Assembly (NCBI GenBank): GCA_016617855.1
Contig: JAECUM010004306.1
Location: 24,461-88,460, forward strand
Reading direction: 5' to 3'
Source: Megalonaias nervosa
Lineage: Eukaryota; Mollusca; Bivalvia; Unionida; Unionidae
Length of the DNA: 64,000 bases
The translations under genes were made by a program, and so were the position numbers. Below, piece after piece: positions 29,101 through 34,133 of the stretch. The notes beneath the pieces were generated by a model, which made no database searches, was not told the DNA's origin, and saw only the letters and a list, made by a program, of their open reading frames with translations. The number at the start of each line of letters is the position of its first letter. Positions within the stretch are counted from its first letter, which is position 1.

Positions 29101-32100
29101 TCTATTACTATGACATTATCTCCTTATAGCTAAATCTATTTCTATGACATTATCTCCTTATGGCTAAATCTATTACTATGACATTATCTCCTTATGGCTA
29201 AATCTATTACTATGACATTATCTCCTTATGGCTAAATCTATTACTATGACATTATCTCCTTATAGCTAAATCTATTTCTATGACATTATCTCCTTATAGC
29301 TAAATCTATTACTATGCCTCCTCTGAGGACCTGCCATACAATTATTTATCACATGTATCTGAATGACATATTATCCTATCCCCTAAAAATGAATTGGTTG
29401 TCCCCAGTAAATTCTTGTTCAACTGGTGAAGCTGACTGTTCATGAACCTTTCAAGCATAAGCCCACTCCTCTCCCCAAATAAAACATGGATGTGTGATAT
29501 TGACTAGTTCAGTGCTGCATCACAGACATTAATAAACTGCAGAGAATTAAGATGTTTTTGCTACAAATTTTACTGCACTAATTTTGAAAATGTATCAATG
29601 TGATTCTATGTAGGTAATGCAGTTGTGATTGATTGTAGGAACAAAAATCTAATGTCTAATGAATTTTGGAGACAATAAAGATGAATCTATCCATTCAATG
29701 AATCAGATACATATATTCATCTGATATCTACCAGTTCTTTTTCATTTAATCAAACTGTTGGTATTAATGTTTTCCAATTTATTTTGGTTAAAGGGTTTCC
29801 ATGACAACTATTTAATATTGAGGTCATAACTCCGGATGTGTAGTGAAAATTGGATGTAATAAATTGTACTTATGACACTTTGGGATTTTTCAAGTTCATC
29901 CCATACCATTTGGGAGTTGGGCGAGGGGACCAAAATAGGGATCACTGAAGCTCTGGTTGGCAAAACCACTATGAAAGAAAGGGACATACTCTCGAATTAT
30001 GCAATGGTTTATCACATGAATTGCAGAAGTTAAATTGTAAAGGACTGCCTGATCCACATAAATTTGATCAGGATGTAATATTTGTCAGGTTACATATATA
30101 TATACATGTTGATGTTTTCTGTGGTACTTTTGGCATTTAGTTCAAAACTGTTGTTTGCTATTTTATTACAATTGGATTGCTATTATTTATAACAAAACGC
30201 CTTTAGCAGTGTCATTAAATAATGATGAGATTGATGAATATAGACTGTTGATGTCATTATTCTGACATATGGATTTTATTCAGCTATATACATCCCAAGT
30301 CTTCTTTACTATCTCTTCTAGGTTACTGGTACAGTGGGACCCCGCTATAGCATGCTCCGTTATAACATGAATTCGGATAAAACACGGTCGTGGCATGGCT
30401 CCCAAAATTTCATTTACCTTATTACCTTGTAAAAAAAAAAAATTCTTATAAGTACGAAAATAAAATATGTAAAAAGTTTTATTATCATTTTGGAGAAGAG
30501 ATTGCATATAAATTGAATATAAGACGATTGTGGCATGGTTCCTGAAATATCATATACATGTATTATTCTCGTACACGGAAAACATTTCTTCTTTGGGGAG
30601 GTAATCGCGTATGGATTCGAATATAAAACAATCGTGGCGTGGCTCATAGAATCTTTTAATTTAACCAATTTCTTACAGTTTTGTGCCAAAATAAACATCG
30701 GAAATACGAGTTTCTGAACCAATGGCTGGGCCTTTTGAGAACTTTGATCTTTGTTTATTGTTGAAAAAATGACAGCTCATAAGTGTTAATCTTATTATTA
30801 CTGATCCATGAGCAATGAAGCCATCAAGTCTACTTTGTGTTTGTCTTCAATGCATTCCATATAAAAGTCGTTGCCCAAACAATATCCGACATATGTTCTC
30901 TAAACTGACTACACAACTAAGCAACAAACAATGCGGCGGTTGATAAAAGATTCTCACCTGAATTTATAGATCAATTAATTTAAGTACATTGCTCATCATC
31001 AAAGTCAATTGCCGAGCTAAACTTGTTCAAATTATGGGGCACCGATTTATAAAACATCAAAGAAACGAAAGCCGCCAACATGTGCGCGTGGCTTGGCGGT
31101 GTTGTTTTATGCAATCAGTTGACCAGTGAATAATGTTGTCCACTTTCTAATATCATTTTTTAAAGTGAATTATAGAAGAGAACTTGTGAAAAAGATTGTT
31201 TGCGATGAAACCTCTGTCCAGGCGACACCACAAAGTTTAAAGCTGAAAGAAGTAATGTACCTCGGCGGCAAATCTTGGGATGCCATTACGCCCAGATGCA
31301 TTGAGAAATGCTGGGAAAAAGGACTTGGGGTAGCATTTACTATTACTCAGGATAACAGCAGTGATGATGATGATATAGTTTATTGATGGATTTTCTGAGA
31401 ATGATTTGTTCGAGGCTGAGAGGGCCTTTGGGAAGCTGATGCAGTCACGCAACCATGTCAATGAATGGAGACGCAAGATATTGACTATGTTTGAATTCTT
31501 CAGTTAAGAAATATGATTGACTTTGCGAAGAGCAAACGTGACAGTAGTAGAAAGCAGCTGAAAATCACGAGTTTTTCAAACAATAATAAAGTATTACAAT
31601 TCACAGGTGAGAAAATTTAGCAGTATGAAATTTATACAGACACCGTTTTTTAACCTTCGGACATACTGTTCCATCATTCAGTACGTAATATTTCCTATTT
31701 ATTTTTAAATTGAATTCAGTCACATAATGATCTGTGACAAAATTATTGAATATTTTAAATCTGTGTGCAGATATTTTCGATGGAAATACTTGTATTGTGG
31801 ATTCAATGTATGTGATTCGATTCGCGGGTGAGTACACGGTGTTGATACTCTATTCATGCTATAGATTAGATATGTATATATAAACTATACACATGTATGT
31901 ACCAATGCATGGTTCTCTGAATAAAGAAATATATTATATATGCAATCTCTGTTATCACTGCAGGTGTTTTCTCATTAATATACATTGATTTAAAATGATA
32001 ATTATGCCAATGAAGCACACGTTTCTGCACCCGTTTTCATTACCACCCCCACCCACCCCATTAACCCTGCAAATTTGTTGGTACTGTACATGATTGCTTA

Positions 32101-33753
32101 TAACACAGTTCAGTTCATAACACGGTAGGGTTCTATGGCTCCCAACTACCGTATTATAGCGGGGTCCCACTGTATCAATATTTTTTGACATATAATCAGC
32201 CTTTCTGTTTTCCTGCCATCTTAGTTTTGTGATAATGCATTACTGTCAACAGATACAATCTACTTAGTTTTGTGTTAAAACTAAATCTAGCAATTAACAA
32301 AAAGTGACCAACTGTCAGAAGTGGGTCGATTTCATGTATGCAGAAGTTATTATCATATTTCAGAGAGTTGCTAGGAACAAGTCAATAATAGATGTATTTC
32401 AGAAAGTTGTAGAACACTTGTATCATCACCACATTTTCCAGTTATTTCACTGTGGAATTAATTTCTTGATCTAATGTTACTCTTTTCTTAGATAATTATA
32501 CTGATCAATAATCTTACATTATTATTGAAAAACTTAATGTAATCGGCTCCAAAATCAAATAGTTCAGATTTAACTCATCTTTTTTCAAATAATCATTGAT
32601 GGTATGAATTCTGGCTTTAAAGTCTCCCATTAAAAATGCAATTTGTTTCAAAAGTACAAATGATAATAATTGAGAATGCAAATTTATGTATTGATTTCAT
32701 ATTTAGCATAAAATCTGGAATATGGTGGAGGAACATACATGACTCAAAAAGAAACGTCAGCACCAGTTTCTGAACCAGTTTAAACCAATGTCATCGGAGT
32801 CAGATTGAATGATAGTTACAATATAATAATATAATTCTTCGATTGTACAAAATTGATTCTGTGTGAACTAATTCAATGTTGCAAAGTTTACTTTTGCCTT
32901 GTTTATCTGTTTTGGGTTGTTAGGGTTTGGGGTGGGGTTGGGGGATGGTTTTGTTGCTTTTTTGCAAAATGCTGCTATTTAAAAATTTCTATCTGAATAT
33001 TCACCAATATAAATGTCGAAGATAACATATTTCAAATGCTCAGTTATTTGTTGTTGTTGTTATGGGTTTAACACCATTTTTCAGCACATAATAAACTATA
33101 GATCCCGAATGATGACATCATCAGCAGCCATATTTGTGGTATTCTGGCAGATTTACTGTTAAAAGTTCATATGGTATTTGGAAGTTTAAATAAATTCATT
33201 GAATCTCAAGCTGCTGTTACAAAACATACAAACATAAACAGAACGCAAATCAGGCAATCTGTTTGCATTTATAGTTATAATTTATACGCTGATTTTGCGT
33301 CAGTATTGTTGGTCGCATATAGGAGAACCTGCCAGGTAAAAGTGGACAGAATATCGTCTGCTAGTGACCTTATCCGGAAGCATCCATACATGGCGGCCAG
33401 TATATTTGCTGAAGGAAGAACTGCAGAATGAATCAAAGACCATCGAAAAGATGCTGACAAGTTTTCTCACATATCCACGTTGGTGGAGACGTAGTCCCAA
33501 AAATATGGCCCACCCCTATCCCCAGTCTGTGTTGGTACTGATGGATGATTTGTGCAGCCCACAACAACAAGGCGATCGCCTTAGACAACTCGCCTCGGTT
33601 ACCCGAGGCACCAGTTAGGTTTATATATTAAAAAAATTTGAGCTGTTGTTTACAGAATTTCATAGATGGGAATAAACAAACCGCTATTTTGAATTCGATG
33701 TGTTCGTTAGCAAAGTATAAAAGATATCTGCATGATCTACTGGACGCTGACAT
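53..33753 (-). CDS. TRMT11: tRNA (guanine(10)-N2)-methyltransferase TRMT11, 13 exons found
   Basis: Catalytic subunit of the enzyme that methylates guanosine 10 of cytosolic tRNAs; in the known family it works with the activator TRMT112. Coding join on the minus strand: 33753-33682, 26198-26130, 22409-22336, 21945-21864, 18750-18658, 15946-15806, 12398-12338, 11869-11774, 5838-5758, 3081-2914, 2326-2257, 1507-1390 and 144-53. All junctions are GT-AG and the codon phases fit, apart from the 1390/144 join. N-terminal exons give the family's opening segment and the THUMP-like region. Exon 8 carries FDPFVGTG (SAM motif I), exon 9 GTDID (motif II), and exons 10 and 11 join to form the catalytic DPPYG motif. 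Exon 12 has YHLSD and RLVYWLP. About 405 residues are accounted for against 463 in human; most of the shortfall is one segment of about 50 residues near the C terminus that was not found. Identification is very secure; the end of exon 12 is not. Confidence 0.93.
145..1389 (-). other. TRMT11 intron before last exon; expected exon not found
   Basis: A vertebrate-like protein needs about 50 residues between RLVYWLP and the final exon, including an SRRLITMEK-like stretch. I read all three minus frames here and found nothing similar. The best open stretch after an acceptor (minus strand from about 470) encodes unrelated sequence. A (TA)n microsatellite at about 1041-1093 is the only clear repeat. 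Confidence 0.6.
1041..1093. repeat. (TA)n microsatellite
   Basis: About 26 uninterrupted TA units lie in a TRMT11 intron, close to where a conserved exon would be expected. Confidence 0.97.
1390..1507 (-). CDS. TRMT11: TRMT11 exon 12 (end uncertain)
   Basis: Encodes FPKRIPRLRDYHLSDIFLDL, then LDFSAKHLQMHGRLVYWLP, matching the human YHLSDMFLDLLNFAAE and RLVYWLP. The acceptor is cttctccag at 1508. Two donors are possible: CCT|gtagac after 1390 (phase 0) and GAGT|gtgtac after 1374 (phase 1). The second would join exon 13 directly in frame, but would omit about 50 conserved residues. Confidence 0.87.
1508..2256 (-). other. TRMT11 intron 11, nothing recognised
   Basis: AT-rich unique-looking sequence. 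I see no exon, SINE head or tandem array. Confidence 0.6.
2257..2326 (-). CDS. TRMT11: TRMT11 exon 11 (DPPY motif)
   Basis: Begins CT to complete Pro, then PYGIREGARRVGKDEEKSSL. With exon 10 this restores DPPYGIRE, the motif IV signature of N2-guanine tRNA methyltransferases. Acceptor ctttcag, donor GGAGGA|gtaaat, leaving two bases of a Glu codon. Confidence 0.93.
2327..2913 (-). other. TRMT11 intron 10, nothing recognised
   Basis: AT-rich intron between the two exons that share the DPPY motif. No repeat or coding signal is evident. Confidence 0.6.
2914..3081 (-). CDS. TRMT11: TRMT11 exon 10 (55 codons)
   Basis: After a basic stretch (KPSRARQKKR) it reads QANFGQYGLESQYLDVLIAD and HFDAIITD, matching the vertebrate RANLRQYGLEKYYLDVLVSD and YFDAIITD. 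It ends one base into the first Pro of the catalytic DPPYG motif. Acceptor tttctag, donor GACC|gtaaga. Confidence 0.95.
3082..4275 (-). other. TRMT11 intron 9, left part
   Basis: Mostly unique AT-rich sequence. About 4130-4275 resembles the degenerate dispersed repeat near 15050-15230 (shared phrases about reading tgtgattg-agcag-acaattc and ctctttcagt-ac). The adjoining Tigger-like element appears to have inserted into that older repeat. Confidence 0.5.
4276..5524 (+). mobile_element. Tigger/pogo-like non-autonomous element, copy 1
   Basis: The ends are inverted: left cagtagtccccctcttga, right tataagaggaggaccactg, with TA on each side (4274-4275 and 5525-5526), the duplication expected for Tc1/mariner-pogo elements. 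Inside is a 116-codon frame (4981-5331) like the CENP-B-type DNA-binding domain of Tigger transposases. There is no room for, and no trace of, a DDE catalytic domain. A related copy lies at 9225-10372 with similar layout, so this looks like a deleted subfamily moved in trans. Confidence 0.85.
4981..5331 (+). pseudogene. Truncated Tigger/CENP-B-like DNA-binding ORF
   Basis: The frame starts MSSRKRRRITLEES and contains QQQWENGANGKR and FEWFCNVHDKN, phrases typical of the N-terminal helix-turn-helix region of pogo/Tigger transposases. It carries an in-frame 30 bp direct duplication (QFYVEKTRI twice in a row). It stops after 116 codons and lacks the rest of the transposase. It is a transposon relic, not a host gene. 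The matching region of copy 2 (about 9900-10130) shows the same phrase QQWENG but is broken by stops. Confidence 0.8.
5758..5838 (-). CDS. TRMT11: TRMT11 exon 9 (SAM motif II)
   Basis: Completes the motif I glycine, then reads SLLVSAAHHGAYIIGTDIDY and LLLYAK, matching the human GLLIACAHFGAYVYGTDIDY. The acidic residues of GTDID belong to the cofactor pocket in this methyltransferase fold. Acceptor tttgcag, donor AAAT|gtaagc. Confidence 0.94.
5868..5884. repeat. (ATA)n short trinucleotide repeat
   Basis: A short AAT/ATA run lies about 30 bp upstream of TRMT11 exon 9 on the minus strand. Confidence 0.9.
6868..7126 (+). mobile_element. tRNA-Ser-like SINE (family 1), copy a
   Basis: Starts GGGGCCCCGAATGGCCGAGT, carries a Pol III A-box-like TGGCCGAGTGGTC and a B-box-like GGGTTCGGCC, and ends in an (AAC)n tail. 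Flanks taatactgct (6858-6867) and taatatactgct (7127-7138) look like a target-site duplication. The layout (tRNA-related head, body, short A-rich repeat tail) is that of a SINE. Four more copies or fragments lie in this window. Confidence 0.88.
7180..7212. repeat. (TA)n microsatellite
   Basis: About 16 TA units just downstream of SINE copy a. Confidence 0.95.
7661..8060. repeat. 25 bp minisatellite, 16 copies
   Basis: Unit catatattacatcctagata followed by ctact, repeated 16 times in exactly 400 bp with only a few substitutions (atc/gtc, tag/tac). The near-identity suggests recent expansion. The open frame running through it, repeating SYILLIYY-type peptides, is a by-product of the repeat. 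Confidence 0.97.
9225..10372 (+). mobile_element. Tigger/pogo-like non-autonomous element, copy 2
   Basis: A diverged relative of the 4276-5524 element. It begins tagtggtccaaaatcttata and ends near aaagaggggaaccact. It shares several phrases with copy 1, including cagcagtgggaaaatggag and subterminal ggccac repeats. The internal CENP-B-like frame is broken by stops. End coordinates are good to a few bases, because the terminal bases have mutated. Confidence 0.75.
11139..11174. repeat. (AAT)n trinucleotide repeat
   Basis: About 12 AAT units in TRMT11 intron 8. Confidence 0.95.
11591..11810. repeat. 55 bp tandem repeat made from an exon-intron junction, 4 copies
   Basis: Four 55 bp units start at 11591, 11646, 11701 and 11756. 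The last (first in transcription) contains the real 3' end of TRMT11 exon 8 and its donor. On the minus strand the other three lie inside the intron and repeat the exon end GATCCATTTGTTGGTACAG; two keep an intact |gttt-type donor, and 11701-11755 has mutated it. Unit length is not a multiple of three. Confidence 0.93.
11774..11869 (-). CDS. TRMT11: TRMT11 exon 8 (SAM motif I)
   Basis: Encodes NTTMDPGLSLIMSNLARVKQ, then NSLVFDPFVGT with a trailing G, matching the vertebrate NTSMDAGLSFIMANHGKV and IVFDPFVGTGG. This is the S-adenosylmethionine-binding motif I. The donor is ACAG|gttagt at 11773. The 3' end of this exon and its donor lie inside a four-copy 55 bp tandem repeat (11591-11810). Confidence 0.93.
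12338..12398 (-). CDS. TRMT11: TRMT11 exon 7 (20 codons + 1 nt)
   Basis: Encodes ICDGQRDKISYFNLQKRHFI, matching the human IADGQRELIESYSVKKRHFI. The acceptor is ttttttag; the donor ATAG|gttagt leaves a 1-nt overhang that joins CT of exon 8 to give Ala. Confidence 0.94.
12399..15805 (-). other. TRMT11 intron 6
   Basis: About 12400-14330 is AT-rich with nothing recognised. About 14330-15460 is a degenerate direct repeat of roughly 150-200 bp: blocks with phrases like gtgacttgacc, tgaccccaa, agtacaagcc-tccacaaag and a ttcttctttcagt signature recur about five times. It resembles a dispersed repeat also seen at about 4130-4275. No coding signal. Confidence 0.55.
15806..15946 (-). CDS. TRMT11: TRMT11 exon 6 (47 codons)
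   Basis: Contains FEGKVNLKNPMHSFTLMEYY and ends in AVYFGRW, almost the same as the vertebrate FEGKVNLKKPQHVFSVLEDY and NIYFGRW. Acceptor ttttcag, donor ATGG|gtcagt, phase 0. Confidence 0.95.
16573..16650 (+). mobile_element. Solo Tigger-like terminal sequence
   Basis: The sequence tacagtggaaccttgttaat followed by cgagacatc and cggattaatgagttttctgg looks like a Tc1/mariner-pogo (Tigger-type) end with its sub-terminal repeat. A similar start, tacagaggaaccttgttaat, occurs at 17849 in the same orientation. No matching opposite end was found, so these are fragments. Confidence 0.55.
16899..17552 (+). repeat. 53 bp minisatellite, about 12 copies, partly dimeric
   Basis: Unit ttaaaatgggcttcaagaca then gtggggctgtggaaatggag then gataccgacatga. 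The first six units alternate between two variants (…gggatttgagaa-aatgac… and …gtaaatggaggatacc…), giving a 106 bp higher-order repeat. The later units are all of the second type. An inverted array of the same unit lies at 18190-18449. Confidence 0.93.
17550..17585 (+). repeat. Left arm of inverted repeat joined to the 53 bp array
   Basis: The core ttttgtatagacttttcccc tcaaaaatcatta is repeated in inverted form at 18058-18093 with a few mismatches. The two arms bound a spacer of about 470 bp, and each is followed outward by a 53 bp array (16899-17552 and 18190-18449). Confidence 0.8.
17890..18057 (-). mobile_element. tRNA-derived SINE (family 2), copy b
   Basis: On the minus strand it starts at a B-box-like GGGTTCAAACCC and continues through ccaaagactta, ggcactcagcattaagaggt and tagtgttaggac. 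These phrases also occur in order in the SINE at 26654-26931. The tRNA-related 5' part is truncated. Confidence 0.75.
18058..18093 (-). repeat. Right arm of inverted repeat joined to the 53 bp array
   Basis: caatgatttttgaggagaaa attctatacaaaagat is the inverted partner of 17550-17585. Confidence 0.8.
18190..18449 (-). repeat. Inverted 53 bp array, about 5 copies
   Basis: Units cccattttaatcatgtcaat atcctcaaatcccac-ctgtcttgaag are the reverse complement of the 16899-17552 unit. These copies are more diverged than those of the plus-orientation array. Confidence 0.9.
18658..18750 (-). CDS. TRMT11: TRMT11 exon 5 (31 codons)
   Basis: Encodes APYFSANTTFKIMVESFNKT, then ITQKEKVQRIE, matching the human segment with FNKTLTQEEKIKRID. 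This belongs to the N-terminal tRNA-binding part. Acceptor tttacag, donor GAG|gtaaca, phase 0 at both ends. Confidence 0.94.
18857..18979. repeat. About 20 bp short tandem repeat
   Basis: Five or six copies of atcttgtctggaaaattccc aaat with small indels, in TRMT11 intron 4. Confidence 0.85.
18980..20540 (-). other. TRMT11 intron 4, middle part
   Basis: AT-rich. A diverged pair of about 100 bp direct repeats lies at about 19740-19930 (phrases gtctgtgcagcctgttagga, cacagaccctgatctgctga and its partial inversion). Related sequence recurs at about 26580-26650 and 26942-26990. No exon recognised. Confidence 0.55.
20541..20616. repeat. 19 bp tandem repeat, 4 copies
   Basis: Unit tcaggtgttatctgtaaag repeated four times. 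Confidence 0.95.
20617..21230 (-). other. TRMT11 intron 4, nothing recognised
   Basis: AT-rich, without recognisable exon or repeat. Confidence 0.6.
21231..21735. repeat. 45 bp minisatellite, about 11 copies
   Basis: Unit aagctaagtggagaaaaagc atgcttgacaaccaattgga catac with small insertions such as agagt. It ends about 130 bp from TRMT11 exon 4. Because 45 is a multiple of three, long repetitive open frames (up to 207 codons on the minus strand, 104 on the plus) arise here; they are artefacts. Confidence 0.96.
21864..21945 (-). CDS. TRMT11: TRMT11 exon 4
   Basis: The first base completes the Arg codon. Then comes SAYELWGQGTSHEEMYRNLG, matching the human SIFELWGHGQSPEELYSSLK, and the exon ends in DRM before gtaagt, phase 0. 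The acceptor is ctgttag. Confidence 0.94.
22336..22409 (-). CDS. TRMT11: TRMT11 exon 3
   Basis: Encodes DPFLVVDLPSEDGARQ, then IMSRTVLV, matching the human SPFWILSIPSEDIARNLMKR region. The acceptor is gtcag at 22410. The donor AG|gtaaag splits an Arg codon that the first base of exon 4 completes. Confidence 0.93.
22775..23045. repeat. About 29 bp tandem repeat, about 9 diverged copies
   Basis: Units like catatgtattatatgttaca actggtaat, with alternating variants (acctggtaat, accagtttat, atgaggtaat). Confidence 0.88.
23086..24484. repeat. About 20 bp minisatellite, about 70 copies (1.4 kb)
   Basis: Unit close to gccatacagacacatagact, with many single-base variants. It is the largest array in the window and lies in TRMT11 intron 2. 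The unit has no stop on the minus strand in any register, so all three minus frames stay open for hundreds of codons and encode 20-residue periodic peptides rich in Val, Cys and Tyr (VSVWQSMCLYG). Nothing else supports translation. Confidence 0.97.
24485..25727 (-). other. TRMT11 intron 2, nothing recognised
   Basis: AT-rich sequence between the 20 bp and 42 bp arrays. No exon, SINE head or clear transposon end was seen. Confidence 0.6.
25728..26105. repeat. 42 bp minisatellite, 9 copies
   Basis: Unit gaggatatgaaaatttcctg acagtacagtgtatttttaa aa, nine copies, diverging toward the right. The array stops about 25 bp from the splice donor of TRMT11 exon 2. The minus-strand open frame of about 129 codons across it is mainly repeat read-through joined to the real exon. 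Confidence 0.95.
26130..26198 (-). CDS. TRMT11: TRMT11 exon 2 (23 codons)
   Basis: Encodes ELKSLASLYNIKFDLHEA followed by CIDKK, matching the vertebrate EIKSLLLLFGGQFASSQE segment. It sits between a ttacag acceptor and an AAG|gtgggg donor, phase 0 at both ends. A 42 bp minisatellite ends only about 25 bp beyond the donor. Confidence 0.88.
26530..26605. repeat. 29 bp tandem repeat, about 3 copies
   Basis: taccggcggatcagggtcta cataatg is repeated three times with small changes, just left of the family 2 SINE insertion. Confidence 0.85.
26654..26931 (+). mobile_element. tRNA-derived SINE (family 2), copy a, with target-site duplication
   Basis: The tRNA-like 5' part carries a B box, GTGGGTTCGATCCCC. 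It is followed by the family body (ggcactcagcgttaagaggt, tagtgttaggac, gatgccccagtgctagacat) and ends in a (CA)n run. It is flanked by actcatatct at 26644-26653 and again at 26932-26941. Only the right half of a tRNA-like promoter is clear; the A box is poor (ggagcacccgcctcaaatgc precedes the B box). Confidence 0.85.
27250..27675 (+). pseudogene. Decayed pogo/Tigger-type transposase, HTH/CENP-B region
   Basis: The frame at 27448-27675 contains DTWFTQQHEQGVPISGTILK followed by VQAEKM. This is the WF…G.PISGP.L..KA… signature of CENP-B-type DNA-binding domains in Tigger, Jerky and pogo-like transposases. Upstream to about 27250 further pieces of a helix-turn-helix region can be glimpsed but are broken by stops and frameshifts. 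No DDE catalytic domain follows and no terminal repeats were located. A host gene of CENP-B descent is possible but unlikely given the decay. Confidence 0.7.
28300..28397 (+). mobile_element. SINE family 2, 3' fragment, split by a later SINE
   Basis: Carries agcatgatgccccagtgcta gacatcac and then a diverged tail, matching the 3' half of the 26654-26931 SINE. It is interrupted at caagctatgtt by the family 1 SINE, and a further piece (ctatgttaaatcc) lies to the right of it. Confidence 0.75.
28398..28646 (+). mobile_element. tRNA-Ser-like SINE (family 1), copy b, with target-site duplication
   Basis: Head ggggccccgagtggccgagt ggtctaaagcgctc (A box TGGCCGAGTGGTC), B-box-like ggttcgagtc, body as in copy a, and an (ACA)n tail. 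It is flanked by caagctatgtt at 28387-28397 and 28647-28657, an 11 bp target-site duplication. It is the best-preserved copy in the window. Confidence 0.92.
28767..29316. repeat. 34 bp minisatellite, about 16 copies
   Basis: Unit tctatgacattatctcctta tggctaaatctatt, nearly identical throughout. Variable positions are tttct/ttact and tggc/tagc. Confidence 0.97.
30332..32172 (+). mobile_element. Tigger/pogo-like element with 18 bp terminal inverted repeats
   Basis: Ends cagtgggaccccgctata (left) and tatagcggggtcccactg (right) are perfect inverted repeats flanked by TA at 30330-30331 and 32173-32174. Subterminal repeats of ataacacgg type occur at both ends. Inside, 31126-31386 keeps the C-terminal end of a transposase DDE region. 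At 1.84 kb it is shorter than intact Tigger elements, so it is probably a defective copy. Confidence 0.9.
31126..31386 (+). pseudogene. Tigger-type transposase C-terminal remnant
   Basis: The 86-codon frame includes KVNYRRELVKKIVCD, SLKLKEVMYLGGKSWDAITP and CIEKCWEKGLG. The pattern of a K..YR..LV..I segment, a spacer, a W..(I/V)TP.TI..C(W/F)…G stretch and acidic residues is that of the end of Tigger transposases after the last catalytic Asp. The N-terminal DNA-binding domain and main catalytic part are absent. Confidence 0.8.
33049..33615 (-). mobile_element. tRNA-Ser-like SINE (family 1), copy e, split by a MITE
   Basis: Minus-oriented. The (AAC)n-type tail reads as tgttgttgttgttatgggtt at 33049, then aacaccatttttcagcaca. 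The body resumes at catggcggccagtatattt (33388 on), with acaagttttctcacatatcc. A diverged tRNA-Ser-like head (plus-strand ggcgatcgccttagacaac) lies near 33571-33600. A 292 bp MITE interrupts it at 33097-33388. Its head lies only about 70-100 bp from TRMT11 exon 1. Confidence 0.7.
33097..33388. mobile_element. MITE with TATAGAT…CCCGA ends, copy A
   Basis: The left end tatagatcccgaatgatgac atcatcagcagcc and the right end (reverse complement tatggatgcttccggataag) are imperfect inverted repeats. The interior shares gcatataggagaacctgcca ggtaaaa…tcgtctgctagtgac with copy B (63329-63657), which lies in the opposite orientation. It sits inside a SINE. Confidence 0.75.
33682..33753 (-). CDS. TRMT11: TRMT11 exon 1 (24 codons, start)
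   Basis: Encodes the N terminus, including CRYLLYFANEHIEFKIA, which matches the vertebrate opening RYLLLMAQEHLEFRLPE. The start at 33753 has A at -3 and lines up with the vertebrate start. An in-frame upstream ATG at 33855 has no stop between and T at -3, so it is less likely. The donor GCG|gtttgt leaves phase 0. Confidence 0.9.
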
Positions 33754-33873
33754 ATTGGTACAGAATAAGATCAAAACTAAATCACGAAACCGTGCTTGAC
33801 GGTCGAATGAAAATCCGTTCAATAGACTATGCAACAATTTTCGTAATACTTTCATGCACTGTTATATTTTTAA

Positions 33874-33875
<2 letters not shown>

Positions 33876-33921
<46 letters not shown>
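33876..33921. repeat. (GT)n microsatellite in the shared promoter
   Basis: About 22 GT units, 123 bp from the TRMT11 start codon and 213 bp from the TUBE1 start codon. Confidence 0.97.
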
Positions 33922-33922
<1 letters not shown>

Positions 33923-34111
33923 CCTCCATCCGTACTTGCAAGTTGTGACCTCGGGCACCTTTTCGATATATATGTACAGTATTCGACTTCCTTCTTGCCT
34001 CTAATACATTACCATGGCCGCCAAACGCTGCCATTCGTAATTTTATTTAACATGTAAATTGCAATTTTCTTTGATAATAATTTGTACTAAAAGGTCGTAA
34101 GATCAGAAAAA

Positions 34112-34117
34112 ATGTGA
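34112..34117 (+). promoter_or_regulatory. Possible start-stop upstream ORF of TUBE1
   Basis: ATGTGA, an ATG followed directly by a stop, preceded by a run of A (A at -3), 17 bp before the TUBE1 ATG. It acts only if transcription starts upstream of 34112, which the sequence cannot show. Confidence 0.35.
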
Positions 34118-34133
34118 AGAGAGACGTTTGACG

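Larger units (their letters stand above)
26199..33681 (-). other. TRMT11 intron 1 (7.5 kb)
   Basis: Contains the family 2 SINE (26654-26931), a decayed pogo-type transposase piece (27250-27675), a nested SINE pair (about 28290-28670), the 34 bp array (28767-29316), a Tigger-like element (30332-32172) and a MITE inside a SINE (33049-33615). Stretches 27676-28280, 29317-30331 and 32173-33048 are AT-rich and I see nothing further in them. Confidence 0.6.
33754..34133. promoter_or_regulatory. Putative bidirectional promoter of TRMT11 and TUBE1
   Basis: Only 380 bp separates the divergent start codons, so both 5' UTRs and the core promoter must lie here or start upstream in non-coding exons. No clear TATA box is seen. 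Scattered CpGs and a central (GT)n run are the visible features. Shared regulation is inferred from spacing. Confidence 0.6.

Noticed and set aside
7661..29316. CRISPR-like regularly repeated arrays
   Set aside because: Units are contiguous tandem repeats without unique spacers, and the context is eukaryotic introns.
31126..31386. Independent host gene
   Set aside because: It is transposase sequence inside an element with exact terminal repeats.
33171..33618. Plus-strand frames of 84-86 codons near the promoter
   Set aside because: They run across the MITE and SINE sequence and have no protein similarity that I recognise.
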